A DNA stretch of 64,000 nt. Source: Rhizobium sp. CC-YZS058. GTDB taxonomy: Bacteria; Pseudomonadota; Alphaproteobacteria; Rhizobiales; Rhizobiaceae. Location: assembly GCF_034720595.1 (NCBI RefSeq), contig NZ_JAYESJ010000001.1, positions 770,001-834,000 of the forward strand. Direction: 5' to 3'. The translations under genes and the position numbers were made by a program. How positions within the stretch are numbered: the stretch's first letter is position 1; each line of letters starts with the position of its first letter. The notes beneath the pieces are model-generated. The model saw nothing but the letters and a program-made list of their open reading frames with translations. It ran no database searches and had not been told where the DNA came from. Positions 46,261-56,364 of this stretch are shown in pieces.

Positions 46261-47124
46261 TCACGAAAGCGTCCAGCCATAAAGGCGGCCGGTGCGCGCG
46301 CGCAGCAGCTGCAGTGCGCCGCAGGTGCCGATCCTCTCATCGATCTCGCGCGGATCGGCCGTGTTGAAATCGAAGAGCCCATAATGATGGGCGATCATCG
46401 ATGTTGCACCGACCGCTTGGGCGAGATCGATCGCTTCTGTCAGCGAGAAATTGCCGGGCACACCATTGTCGGAAAGTTCCGGCCGACGTCCGTTGACCGG
46501 CAACAGCACGAGATCCGGCGCCAGCGCCCGCACCTCCGCCACCAGCCCGTCGAAGGGAACGCAGTCGCCGGAATGCCAGAGGCGGATGGGACCGGCCTGC
46601 AGGGCATAGCCGAGGAACCGATGCCGCCCGGCCTCGTCCTCCTCCAGCGTCTCGTGCGCGGCGCGCGTTGCCGTCAGCGTGATGCCCGGCAGGATCTCGA
46701 CGCTTTCTCCCGCATCGACCGGCGTGATCTCCGCTTCCGCCCGACCGGCGCGCAGGGCGGACTGGGCGAGAACGGCGCGCGGCACGACGAGATTCGCGCC
46801 GGGATTGGCAGAGAGCAGCGGCTGCAGCGTTGCGGGATCCATATGGTCGGTATGGGCGTGGGTGCAAAGCACGGCATCCACCCGGCCGAGCGCCTCAGGC
46901 TCGACCGGCGCCGGCATCATGCGGCGATGCGGACGGGCGGTGCCGCGATATTTTACGGCCAGACTGTCCGAAAGGTAGGGATCGATGACCAGCCGCCGGC
47001 CGGCAAGCTCGATCACGAAGCCGGCCTGGCCAAGCCAGGCGAGAGAGAAAGTGGCCGCCGGCGGGCCGGCCAGGGCTTCCGCCAGCGGCGTGTCGAGGAG
47101 CGTTTCCGTCAGCCGGCCGGCCAT
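46261..47124 (-). CDS. MBL-fold metal-dependent hydrolase (UlaG-like)
   Basis: 287 aa. The metallo-beta-lactamase motif HAHTDHMD (HxHxDH) is near residue 90, WLGQAGFVIEL near 29, with further His and Asp in WHSGDC and AHHYG. UlaG-type members open sugar-acid lactones such as ascorbate 6-phosphate; other members act on phosphodiesters. ATG overlaps the stop of the preceding dehydrogenase (TGATG). In this operon a lactonase following a sugar dehydrogenase would make sense. Confidence 0.83.
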   Translation of the reverse strand: MAGRLTETLLDTPLAEALAGPPAATFSLAWLGQAGFVIELAGRRLVIDPYLSDSLAVKYRGTARPHRRMMPAPVEPEALGRVDAVLCTHAHTDHMDPATLQPLLSANPGANLVVPRAVLAQSALRAGRAEAEITPVDAGESVEILPGITLTATRAAHETLEEDEAGRHRFLGYALQAGPIRLWHSGDCVPFDGLVAEVRALAPDLVLLPVNGRRPELSDNGVPGNFSLTEAIDLAQAVGATSMIAHHYGLFDFNTADPREIDERIGTCGALQLLRARTGRLYGWTLS

Positions 47125-48059
47125 CAGGACACCGGATCCAAGGCCGAAACGAGGTTCAGGGCGGCGATGCGGGTGGCGCGATCGACGCTTTCGGCGGTGA
47201 AGCCGCCAATGTGGCTGGTGGCAATCACGCGCGGATGCGACGCCAGCGTCAGCGAGGTCGGCGGCTCCTGGTCGAAGACGTCGGTCGCATAGGCGGTCAT
47301 CCGACCGCTGTCGAGCGCCTCGATCAGCGCCTCCTCGTCCACCAGCAGGGCGCGCGCGGTGTTGATGAGGATCTGCCCCGGCCGCACAGCCTGGATCCGC
47401 CGCCGGTCGATCAGCGTCGAGCCGTCGCGGGGCAGGGGGCAGTGCAGCGTCACGAGATCGCTGTCCGCGAGGATCTCGTCGATCTCGGCATAGCGGAAGG
47501 CGCTGGACGGCAGGTCGAGATTGGGCCGCGCCGGATCGAAGGCCACGACCTGCGCCCCGAGCGCGATGACCATGCGCGCCACTTCGCGCCCGATCGCGCC
47601 GCAGCCGACCACGCCGACGGTTCGCCCCCGGATCTCCGCGCCGCGCAGGCGAGGCCAGCCGCCGGTCTTGATGCCGGCATCGACGCGCGGGATGGAGCGG
47701 AGCGCGCTGAACATGAGCCCGATGGTCAGCTCCGCCACGCCGAGCGCATTCGCACCCTCGGCAATGCGGATCGCAACGCCGCGCGCCTTCAAGAGGTCGA
47801 CCGGCAGGTTGTCGATGCCGACGCCGTTCCGGCTGATGACCTTCAGCTGTTCGGCAGCCTCGACGATGCGCGGCGTCACCGGCTCGACGCCGGCCAGCCA
47901 GCCGACGCAGTCCGGCACGAGGCGCAAGAGTTCCTCCTCCGTCGGCATGGCGCCGGCCGTGCTGTAGACGATGTCGAAGCCCTGCTCGCGCAGCCGCTCC
48001 ACGTCCGGATGCGGCTCGGCGGTCAGCGAGCGGGGGGTCACGAGAATCCGCTGGTTCAT
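47124..48059 (-). CDS. D-2-hydroxyacid dehydrogenase (SerA-like)
   Basis: 311 aa. NAD-binding GVVGCGAIGREVA (about 147-159) and catalytic Arg in NTARALLVDEEAL, Glu in DVFDQEPP and His in SHIGGFT give the full R-E-H set of the family. It lacks the C-terminal ACT domain of biosynthetic SerA, so it is a catabolic member that oxidises or reduces a 2-hydroxy or 2-keto acid. It begins 3 bases after the shikimate-dehydrogenase-like gene. The substrate is unknown. Confidence 0.88.
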   Translation of the reverse strand: MNQRILVTPRSLTAEPHPDVERLREQGFDIVYSTAGAMPTEEELLRLVPDCVGWLAGVEPVTPRIVEAAEQLKVISRNGVGIDNLPVDLLKARGVAIRIAEGANALGVAELTIGLMFSALRSIPRVDAGIKTGGWPRLRGAEIRGRTVGVVGCGAIGREVARMVIALGAQVVAFDPARPNLDLPSSAFRYAEIDEILADSDLVTLHCPLPRDGSTLIDRRRIQAVRPGQILINTARALLVDEEALIEALDSGRMTAYATDVFDQEPPTSLTLASHPRVIATSHIGGFTAESVDRATRIAALNLVSALDPVS

Positions 48060-48062
48060 GGC

Positions 48063-49016
48063 CTATCTCCCGGCTGCCGTCTTGGCGATGTCGGATATGC
48101 GGTCGAAGGAGGGACCGGAGGTCGGAATGGCGACGTTGAAGACCTCGGCGATCACCTGCGTCCAGCCATGCAGGAAATAGGTCCAGCCATCTTCCACCTG
48201 CAGCGCCCGCTCCGCCTCCTGGCGGCGCGCCTGATCGAGGAAGATGAGATCGCCGCGGTAATTGAGATCCCAGGCCACCGCCCGCTCTGGAAAGATGGCG
48301 GCGTTCGACAGCGGCGAGCCCGGCGCATCCTTGCCGAGGCCCGTGGCATTGATCACCAGAGAACCGGGCTTGAGACCTGCCAGAACGGCGTCATTGTCCT
48401 CGGCGTTGGGCGCGAGCACGTAGTCGACGGGCACGGCACTGTCGATTTCGGCATGGATGCGGCGGATCTCGTCCAGCCGGTGCTGGCTGCGGTTCGAGAC
48501 GACGATCCGACCGGGCACATCGGCACCCCGGCTGCGGCGCATCAGATGCCAGGTGATGGCGATGGTGGAGCCGCCGGCACCCATGGAGAAGAGATCGGCG
48601 CCGGTTCGCTCGAAGTAACCGTCGCCCAAAAAGCCATCGATGGCGAGCCCGGAGGAAATCGGGTCCTTGGCGTGGCAGATGAGTGTGCCGTCGCGCTTGG
48701 AAATGCAGCTTGTCTCGTCCATCAGCCGCGCATGCGGATCGACCACGTCGAAGAGATCGCGGCAGGCATGGAACAGGTCGATCTTATGGGTGGTGACGAG
48801 CGCGCCCATGGACAGCGCGTCGTCCCGAATGAACTCGACGGCCTCCCGATAGGCGGCGGGATCGTCATGCAGCGCGAAGTCGATGCCCTTGATCTCCGCA
48901 TCCTTGAGGCCGAGAAACTCCGCCCAGGCGGGAAACACCTTCATGATCGAGCTTTTGCCGGTGGTGACGCCGATGAAATAGAGCGTCGGGCGGGTGGCGG
49001 GTTGAAAGCGGCTCAC
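48063..49016 (-). CDS. shikimate/quinate dehydrogenase-fold protein
   Basis: 317 aa from GTG 49016, which overlaps the aldolase stop (GTGA). The N-terminal half resembles the AroE substrate domain: GVTTGKSSIMKVFPAWAEFLG replaces the usual SxSxSP entry, and VTTHKID keeps the catalytic Lys where AroE has TxPxK. The NAD(P) domain has SMGAGGSTIA near residue 145 and NATGLGK. It is not the housekeeping AroE, being part of a sugar catabolic operon. It likely oxidises a polyhydroxy compound; the identity is unknown. Confidence 0.78.
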   Translation of the reverse strand: MSRFQPATRPTLYFIGVTTGKSSIMKVFPAWAEFLGLKDAEIKGIDFALHDDPAAYREAVEFIRDDALSMGALVTTHKIDLFHACRDLFDVVDPHARLMDETSCISKRDGTLICHAKDPISSGLAIDGFLGDGYFERTGADLFSMGAGGSTIAITWHLMRRSRGADVPGRIVVSNRSQHRLDEIRRIHAEIDSAVPVDYVLAPNAEDNDAVLAGLKPGSLVINATGLGKDAPGSPLSNAAIFPERAVAWDLNYRGDLIFLDQARRQEAERALQVEDGWTYFLHGWTQVIAEVFNVAIPTSGPSFDRISDIAKTAAGR

Positions 49017-49666
49017 GCGCGTGCCTCCAGAGCCTGGCGTGCCGTCTTCACTGCGGAGGCGGCGTTGCGGGCGATCTCGGCAAAGCGGCCCTCGCGGATG
49101 TCCTCGGTCTTGGCGATCCAGGTGCCGCCGACGGCCACCACGGCCTTCAGCGCCAGCCAGTCGCCGATCGTCGATTCGGTGACGCCGCCGGTCGGAATGA
49201 AGCGGATGCCGAGATGGGCGAAGGGCGCGGAAATACCGGCCAGCGCCTTCGGCCCTCCGGCAAGGCCCGCGGGGAAGAATTTGGCAAGCTTCACGCCCTT
49301 TGCGGCGGCCTGCGTCAGGTCGCTCGGCGTCATGATGCCGGGGCAGAAGGGCAGGTCGACGGCCTTGGCCGCATCGACGATCGCCGGATCGAAGCCGGGT
49401 GCGAGCCCGAAGCGGGCGCCGGAGCCAATAGCGCGGGAGAGATTGTCCTGATCGAGCACGGTGCCGGCGCCGATGCACAATTCCGGCCGCGCATCGCGGA
49501 TTGCGGCCAGAACGTCGGCGGCTGCCGGGGTGCGGAAGGTAATCTCCGCCACCGGCAACCCGCCCTCGAGCAGGGCATCGGCCAGCGGCACGGCATCGTC
49601 GACGCGTTCGATGGCAATGACGGGCACGACGCCCAGTCCGGCAATCAGGTCGATGGGGTTGGTCAT
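49013..49666 (-). CDS. eda: 2-dehydro-3-deoxy-phosphogluconate (KDPG) aldolase
   Basis: 217 aa from ATG 49666 (GTG 49669 lies just before). Class I aldolase with base E41 and R45 (EITFRTP) and Schiff-base K129 (KLAKFFPAG); GAGTVLD and FIPTGGV complete the family pattern. It cleaves 2-keto-3-deoxy-6-phosphogluconate, or a related keto-acid phosphate, to pyruvate and an aldehyde. In this operon it should perform the final cleavage of the unknown sugar acid; it could also serve the KDG made by the uronate locus after phosphorylation. Confidence 0.93.
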   Translation of the reverse strand: MTNPIDLIAGLGVVPVIAIERVDDAVPLADALLEGGLPVAEITFRTPAAADVLAAIRDARPELCIGAGTVLDQDNLSRAIGSGARFGLAPGFDPAIVDAAKAVDLPFCPGIMTPSDLTQAAAKGVKLAKFFPAGLAGGPKALAGISAPFAHLGIRFIPTGGVTESTIGDWLALKAVVAVGGTWIAKTEDIREGRFAEIARNAASAVKTARQALEARA

Positions 49667-49715
49667 CACGGGTCCTTTTCTCGATCAGTCAGGCTGTCGT
49701 TGGCGGGCAGGGCTA

Positions 49716-50336
49716 TCAGGCGGATGGGCGAAGGAGGCTCTCGACCGTCGCTGCAGAGCGCGGGCGGTAGGCAGGGTTCTCGACGAGTTCCCATCCTTGG
49801 GCGCCAGCCATCACCCGGTGGCGCATGCCGTTCGATTGTTCGATGATGCCGTAATCCTGGCCGCTATCGGCCGGATAGGCGAAGACCATGACCAGATCCT
49901 CCTCGCCGACATTGATCGAGCGGTGGATCCAGTAGGGCGGCACATAGCAGATCGCCTGCGGGCCGATCTCGACGATGCGGGTTTCGCCCTCGGGCGATTC
50001 GAGCTGCATCAGGCCGCGGCCCTGCTGGCCGTAATAGATCTCCGGCCGGTCGGCGCGCGCATGGATATGGCCGCGCGTCAGGAAGAATTCGCGCCCGATC
50101 CGTCCAGGGCTCATGCGCGTGACGCCATAAATGAGGTCGCCCGCATCGGCGCCCGGCTTGAAGTCCTCGACATCGTAGACCACCACATCGCCCCGCTCGG
50201 TCAGGAGGGCGGAATGAGCTGCCTCGTCGGCATAGAGCCCCTTGAGATCGCTGAGCCGCTTTTCATAGCGGCCCGTATGTCCGCTCATTCCGCCGGCTTT
50301 CGGGTCGACCAGGTTCGCTACCGGTTCTCTCAGCAT
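49716..50336 (-). CDS. cupin-type phosphoglucose isomerase-like protein
   Basis: 206 aa. The cupin barrel has metal ligands in TRGHIHARADRPEIYYGQQG (HxH, Glu near residue 100) and a His in YWIHRSINVG, the pattern of archaeal-type cPGI. Bacterial members occur in sugar catabolic operons and probably isomerise phosphorylated or free aldoses. First gene of the leftward operon; ATG 50336 lies 25 bases from one AT-rich inverted repeat. The precise sugar is not predictable. Confidence 0.82.
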   Translation of the reverse strand: MLREPVANLVDPKAGGMSGHTGRYEKRLSDLKGLYADEAAHSALLTERGDVVVYDVEDFKPGADAGDLIYGVTRMSPGRIGREFFLTRGHIHARADRPEIYYGQQGRGLMQLESPEGETRIVEIGPQAICYVPPYWIHRSINVGEEDLVMVFAYPADSGQDYGIIEQSNGMRHRVMAGAQGWELVENPAYRPRSAATVESLLRPSA

Positions 50337-50360
50337 GCACGCTTCCTCCGTTTGGTAGTG

Positions 50361-50374
50361 AAATTACATAATTT
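50361..50374. promoter_or_regulatory. AT-rich inverted repeat, candidate RpiR operator (left)
   Basis: AAATTACATAATTT: 6-bp arms AAATTA and TAATTT around CA, 25 bases upstream of the cupin isomerase gene. It shares the TAATT core with the palindrome at 50467-50476. Confidence 0.45.
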
Positions 50375-50450
50375 GAACGGAAGCCACGTGCAAGATGAAA
50401 ATTTCGGCATGATGCATCGCAATAACCGGAAGAAGCGGCTAAAAATTATG

Positions 50451-50479
50451 TTGACGATAAAAAAATACGTAATTACGCT
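50451..50479 (+). promoter_or_regulatory. promoter and palindrome upstream of the sugar ABC operon
   Basis: TTGACG at 50451-50456 as -35 and TACGCT 16 bases later as -10 form a plausible promoter. The perfect palindrome CGTAATTACG (50467-50476) overlaps the -10 box, as expected for a repressor site, most likely for the RpiR protein. Confidence 0.45.
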
Positions 50480-50537
50480 ACATATCAACCAAGCGGACCT
50501 GGCTTGCGTTGTTGCGCTTTCGTGGAGGAGAAAACGA

Positions 50538-51518
50538 ATGAACCGCCTGAAGATGACTGCCCTGAAGCTGGCCTTGGGTGCGGCCGTATCGCTCGTTGCG
50601 ATGACCGCTGCCCAGGCCGCCGATTGCAAGATCGGCATTTCGATGAAGACGCTCGACGCGCCCTATTTCGCCGCGCAGGAGGTTTCGGCAAAGAAGCATG
50701 CCGAGGAGCTCGGCTGCGAGGTCATCTCCGTCGATGCGCAGAATGACCTGAACAAGCAGGTTGCCGACGTGGAAGACATGGTGGCCCAGGGCATCGGCGC
50801 GCTGATCATCAATCCGCGCGACAGCAAGGGCCTCGTTCCGGCCGTCAACGCGGCCACCGCCGCCGGCGTCAAGGTCTTCGTGATCGACTCCACGCTCGAC
50901 CCGCAGGCGAACTTCGTCACGCTCGTCCAGTCCTCCAATTCGCAGAACGGCCTTCTGGTCGGCCAGTGGCTGGCCGATTCCACCAAGGGCAAGGACCTGA
51001 AGATCGCCCTGATCTCCGGCGACAAGGGCAACGAAGTCGGCCAGGAGCGCCGCCTCGGCGTGCTCGCCGGTCTTCTCGAAGGCCAGCTGCGCAACGAAGG
51101 ACGTGCCCGTTTCGAAGTCGTTGGCCAGGGCTGGGGTGCCTGGGGCAACGAGGGTGGCCTGAAGGCCATGGAAGACCTGCTGACCGCCAACCCGGATATC
51201 AATGTCGTTCTCGGCGAGAACGACTCCATGGTGCTCGGCGCCCAGAAAGCGTTGGAGCAGGCCGGCCGTTCGGAGGGCGTGCTGTTCCTGGCGGCCGCCG
51301 ATGGCCAGAAGGAAGCGCTGCAGCAGATCCAGGCCGGCAAGTACGGTGCGACCGGGCTGAACGATCCGGCGCTGGTTGCCGCCACGGCGGTCGACATGGC
51401 CAAGAAGATGCTGGACGGCCAGATGGAAGGCCAGATCTCCAAGGTGACCTACACGACCCCCGTCGCCATCACCAAGGACAATGTCGAGCAGTACTACAAG
51501 AAGGACGCGGTGTTCTAA
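50538..51518 (+). CDS. sugar ABC transporter substrate-binding protein (RbsB-like)
   Basis: 326 aa from ATG 50538 with GGAGGAG upstream. Signal peptide residues 1-27 (LKLALGAAVSLVAMTAAQA, cleavage before ADCK). Type I periplasmic binding fold: GISMKTLDAPYFAAQ, DAQNDLNKQVADVEDMVAQG, INPRDSKGLVPAV and GLNDPALVAATAVD match the ribose/xylose/galactose group. First gene of the rightward operon; it sets the ligand of the importer, a monosaccharide or polyol. Confidence 0.93.
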   Translation: MNRLKMTALKLALGAAVSLVAMTAAQAADCKIGISMKTLDAPYFAAQEVSAKKHAEELGCEVISVDAQNDLNKQVADVEDMVAQGIGALIINPRDSKGLVPAVNAATAAGVKVFVIDSTLDPQANFVTLVQSSNSQNGLLVGQWLADSTKGKDLKIALISGDKGNEVGQERRLGVLAGLLEGQLRNEGRARFEVVGQGWGAWGNEGGLKAMEDLLTANPDINVVLGENDSMVLGAQKALEQAGRSEGVLFLAAADGQKEALQQIQAGKYGATGLNDPALVAATAVDMAKKMLDGQMEGQISKVTYTTPVAITKDNVEQYYKKDAVF

Positions 51519-51636
51519 GACCCGATCCTCCCCGGAACGGTCGGCGCCCTGCGCCGGCCGCTTCCCGCCCTATCCCGGCGCCTGACGAAGCCTGCCTGCA
51601 GGCTGCGCCGTCGACCCGACCCCTTCGGAAGTGACC

Positions 51637-53148
<1,512 letters not shown>

Positions 53149-53161
53149 GTGGGTGAAACAC

Positions 53162-54136
53162 GTGACAGACCTGACCGAAGCCGCCCGTCCGCGCTCGCTG
53201 AACATCAGCACGCTGCTCCACCGCTATGGCACGGTGGCGATCCTGATCGCGCTGCTGATCGTCGCCACCTCCATGTCGAACGTGTTCCTGACCGAGCGCA
53301 ACATCATCAACGTGCTGCGCCAGAGCGCCGGCACCAGCCTGATGGCGATCGGCATGCTCTTCGTCATCCTGACGCGCGGCATTGACCTGTCGGTCGGCTC
53401 CATCGCCGCGCTCGGCAGCGTGCTGTCCGCTATTCTCATCCAGCAGTTCGGTACCGGCGTCTCGGTGGCCGGCGCGCTGCTCGCCGGCGCAGCCTGCGGG
53501 CTGGCCTCGGGCGTGCTCGTGGCCTTCCTCAAGCTGCCGCCCTTCGTCACGACGCTTGCCATGATGACGGTGGCGCGCGGGCTTTCGCTCATCGTTTCCA
53601 CCGGCCAGCCGATCCAGATGGGCGATGCAGGCGCCTGGGTCACCGCCTTCGGCGCAGGGTCGATCGCCGGCATTCCCTATCCGGTCGTGCTGATGGCGGT
53701 CGTCTTCCTCGTCGCCGGCATCGTCCTCAACTATACGCGCTTCGGCCGGCTGGTGAAGGCGATCGGCTCCAATGTCGAGGCGGTGCGCCTGTCGGGCATC
53801 CCCGTCGCCTTCTATACCACGGCGGTCTATGTCATTTCCGGCGTGCTGGCCGCCGCTGCCGGCATCGTCTCCACCAGCCGCACCGGCATCGGCTCGGCCA
53901 ATATCGGCGTCGGCGCAGAGCTGGATGCCATCGCCGCCGTCGTCATCGGCGGGGCGAGCCTGATGGGCGGGCGCGGCGGCGTCTTCAACACCTTCATCGG
54001 CGTGCTCGTGCTCGGCATCATCGCCAATATGATGAACCTTGCCCGCGTGCCTGGCTATCACCAGCAGGTGTTCATGGGCTGCATCATCATCGGCGCCATG
54101 CTGCTGCAATATGCCTCGAACTGGTTCCGTAAGTAG
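53162..54136 (+). CDS. sugar ABC transporter permease (RbsC-like)
   Basis: 324 aa from GTG 53162, with GTG 53153 as alternative; both are in frame and the first has little ribosome binding site. Eight to ten hydrophobic segments. The motif TRGIDLSVGSIAALGSV near 75 and the EAA-like YTRFGRLVKAIGSNVEAVRLSGI near 190 identify the BPD_transp_2 sugar group. Third component of the importer. Confidence 0.92.
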   Translation: MTDLTEAARPRSLNISTLLHRYGTVAILIALLIVATSMSNVFLTERNIINVLRQSAGTSLMAIGMLFVILTRGIDLSVGSIAALGSVLSAILIQQFGTGVSVAGALLAGAACGLASGVLVAFLKLPPFVTTLAMMTVARGLSLIVSTGQPIQMGDAGAWVTAFGAGSIAGIPYPVVLMAVVFLVAGIVLNYTRFGRLVKAIGSNVEAVRLSGIPVAFYTTAVYVISGVLAAAAGIVSTSRTGIGSANIGVGAELDAIAAVVIGGASLMGGRGGVFNTFIGVLVLGIIANMMNLARVPGYHQQVFMGCIIIGAMLLQYASNWFRK

Positions 54137-54175
54137 CCGCTATCGCTTCTCCTGCCGCCGGGCTATGTCGCATTC

Positions 54176-55678
54176 ATGACTGATGATCTCTTCCTCGCCA
54201 TCGATGTCGGCACTGGCAGCGTCCGTGCCGCGCTCATGGCGGCCGATGGCCGCATCCTCTCCGTCGCCGCGCGTGAGCATGAGCAGATCGTGCCGCGCTT
54301 CGGCTGGTCCGAGCAACGTCCGCAGGATTGGTGGACCGGCGTTTGTGCGGCGATCCGCGCGGTGCTGGCTGACCATGAGGGCGCGCGGGCGCGCATTGCC
54401 GCTGTGGCGGCCTGCGGCCAGATGCACGGCACGGTGCTCGTCGATGCCGATGGCCGGCTGACGCGCGAGACCGCGCCGCTGTGGAACGACAAGCGCACGG
54501 TCGACTATGTCACCGCCTTCGAGGCGGCGCATGCACCGCAGACCTACCTTGCCGATTGCGCCAACCCCGCCGCGCCCGCCTGGCCGGGCTTCAAGCTGCA
54601 GTGGCTGCGTGACAACGACGCGCCCGCCTGGTCCCGCACGGCCGCCGTCTTGATGCCGAAGGATTACATCAATCTCCGGCTGACGGGCGAGATCGCTATG
54701 GACCGCACGGATGGCGGCGCGAGCTTCATGATGGATCCCGCAACGGGCGAATGGTCCGAGCGCATGCTCGATCGGCTTGGCCTCGACCGCGCCAAGCTTG
54801 CCCCGCTTCGCAACCCGGTCGAGCATCTCGGCACCGTGACGGACGTGGCGGCCGGCGAAACCGGGCTCATGGCGGGGACGCCGGTTCTGGTCGGCGGCGC
54901 CGATTATCCGGTCGCGCTGCTCGGCTCCGGCGTCTGCCGGCCCGGTATCGGCTCCGAGGTTATGGGAACCTCCGCTATCATCACCGCAATCGCCCGGACG
55001 CCGCTTCTCGACCCGTCCGTCTGCAATGTCGGCACGGTGGAAGGTCAATGGGGTGCCTTCATGCTGCTCGAATCGGGTGGCGACGCCATGCGCTGGGCCC
55101 GCCGCGCCTTTCACGACAAACAGGCGAGTTATGAAGAGATCGTCGCCAAGGCGGCGGAAGCGCCGCCGGGTGCCGAGCGGCTGTTCTTCATGCCCTATCT
55201 CACCGGCGAGCGGCTCGGCGCCCATCGCAATGCCCGCGCCCAGTTCTTCGGCATCGGCGCTGCCCATGGCCTGGCGCACCTCCACCGCGCGGTGCTGGAA
55301 GGCGTCGCCTTCGCCACCAAGCGCCATATCAACAGCCTCAACGCCATTTCCGGCGCACCGCTGACGCGGATCGTCGCCTCGGGCGGCGGCGCCAAGACGG
55401 AGCTGTGGATGAAGATCAAGGCCAGCGTCTACGGCCTGCCGATTCTCGTCCCGCGCGAACCGGAATGCGGCCTGGTCGGCTGCGCCATCATGGCCGCCAC
55501 GGCCACCGGCCGGTTTGCCAGCGTGGAGCAGGCGGCCGAAGCCCTCGTCCACTATGACCGCGAGATCCGGCCCGATCCGGCCTGGCAGGCGGTCTACCAG
55601 CCGATGCAGGTGCTGTTCGAAAAGCTCTACCACCACGCCCAGGCGCTCTACGACGATCTGGACCGGCTGCCGCAATGA
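54176..55678 (+). CDS. FGGY family carbohydrate kinase (xylulokinase-like)
   Basis: 500 aa. N-terminal phosphate-binding AIDVGTGSVRAALM (9-22), CGQMHGTVLVD near 80 with WNDKR shortly after, the catalytic Asp in GADYPVALLGSGV and the adenosine motif SGGGAKTELWMKI near 402. It phosphorylates a ketose or polyol such as xylulose after import. The gene follows the permease by 40 bases and is overlapped by a HAD phosphatase gene (ATGA), an unusual kinase-phosphatase pair. Confidence 0.9.
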   Translation: MTDDLFLAIDVGTGSVRAALMAADGRILSVAAREHEQIVPRFGWSEQRPQDWWTGVCAAIRAVLADHEGARARIAAVAACGQMHGTVLVDADGRLTRETAPLWNDKRTVDYVTAFEAAHAPQTYLADCANPAAPAWPGFKLQWLRDNDAPAWSRTAAVLMPKDYINLRLTGEIAMDRTDGGASFMMDPATGEWSERMLDRLGLDRAKLAPLRNPVEHLGTVTDVAAGETGLMAGTPVLVGGADYPVALLGSGVCRPGIGSEVMGTSAIITAIARTPLLDPSVCNVGTVEGQWGAFMLLESGGDAMRWARRAFHDKQASYEEIVAKAAEAPPGAERLFFMPYLTGERLGAHRNARAQFFGIGAAHGLAHLHRAVLEGVAFATKRHINSLNAISGAPLTRIVASGGGAKTELWMKIKASVYGLPILVPREPECGLVGCAIMAATATGRFASVEQAAEALVHYDREIRPDPAWQAVYQPMQVLFEKLYHHAQALYDDLDRLPQ

Positions 55679-56352
55679 CGCTTGCTGCCGTTCTCTTCGA
55701 CATGGATGGCACGCTGATCGACAGCGAGCCTATGCATTCTGAGGCCACCGACACGGTGCTGAAGGCGGTTGGCTGCGTTGCGCCACCCGAAATCGGCGGG
55801 CTGATGACCGGCATGTCCGGCTTCGATTGCCACGCCCTGCTGGTCGAGCGCGCCGGTCTGGCGCTCTCCTTCGACGATTATGTGGCCGCCAAATACGCCG
55901 CGTTTCTCAAAACCGCGTCCAGCCTGCGCCTGCGGCCGGGTGCTGCGGCGGTGCTGCAGGGGCTGGAGCGGCAAGGGATTGCCTTCGCGATCGTGTCCAA
56001 TTCCGACCGCATGCTGATGGATGCCAGTCTCGCAGCAGTCGGCCTTGCCCGGCCGGGTCTCATCACCGTGTCGCGCAACGACGTGCGCGACGGCAAGCCC
56101 CATGCCGAACCCTATCTGCGCGCCGCCTATCTGCTCGGGGTCGACCCCGCGCATTGCGCGGTGGTGGAGGACAGCTTACCCGGCGCGGCAGCCGGCCTTG
56201 CAGCCGGCATGGCCGTGATCGGCTGGCCCGAGCCGCACCGCGGCGATCTCGCCTTTCCGGCCGGCACCACGCTCGCCGCGCCGCACGACCTTCTGTCCAC
56301 GCTCGACGCCCTGATTGCGGATCGCGCCGCCGAGCTTGCTTTCCGTCCCTGA
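55675..56352 (+). CDS. HAD-IA phosphatase / beta-phosphoglucomutase-like
   Basis: 225 aa. HAD motif I FDMDGTLIDSEP (8-19), motif II SNSD near 109, motif III Lys in GKPHAEPY and motif IV EDSLPGAAAG. Cap helices lie between I and II. Members remove phosphate from sugar phosphates or move it (beta-phosphoglucomutase). Coupled by ATGA to the kinase gene. It may recycle a dead-end sugar phosphate or act on the product of an isomerase. Confidence 0.88.
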   Translation: MTLAAVLFDMDGTLIDSEPMHSEATDTVLKAVGCVAPPEIGGLMTGMSGFDCHALLVERAGLALSFDDYVAAKYAAFLKTASSLRLRPGAAAVLQGLERQGIAFAIVSNSDRMLMDASLAAVGLARPGLITVSRNDVRDGKPHAEPYLRAAYLLGVDPAHCAVVEDSLPGAAAGLAAGMAVIGWPEPHRGDLAFPAGTTLAAPHDLLSTLDALIADRAAELAFRP

Positions 56353-56364
56353 GGAGGATGACCG

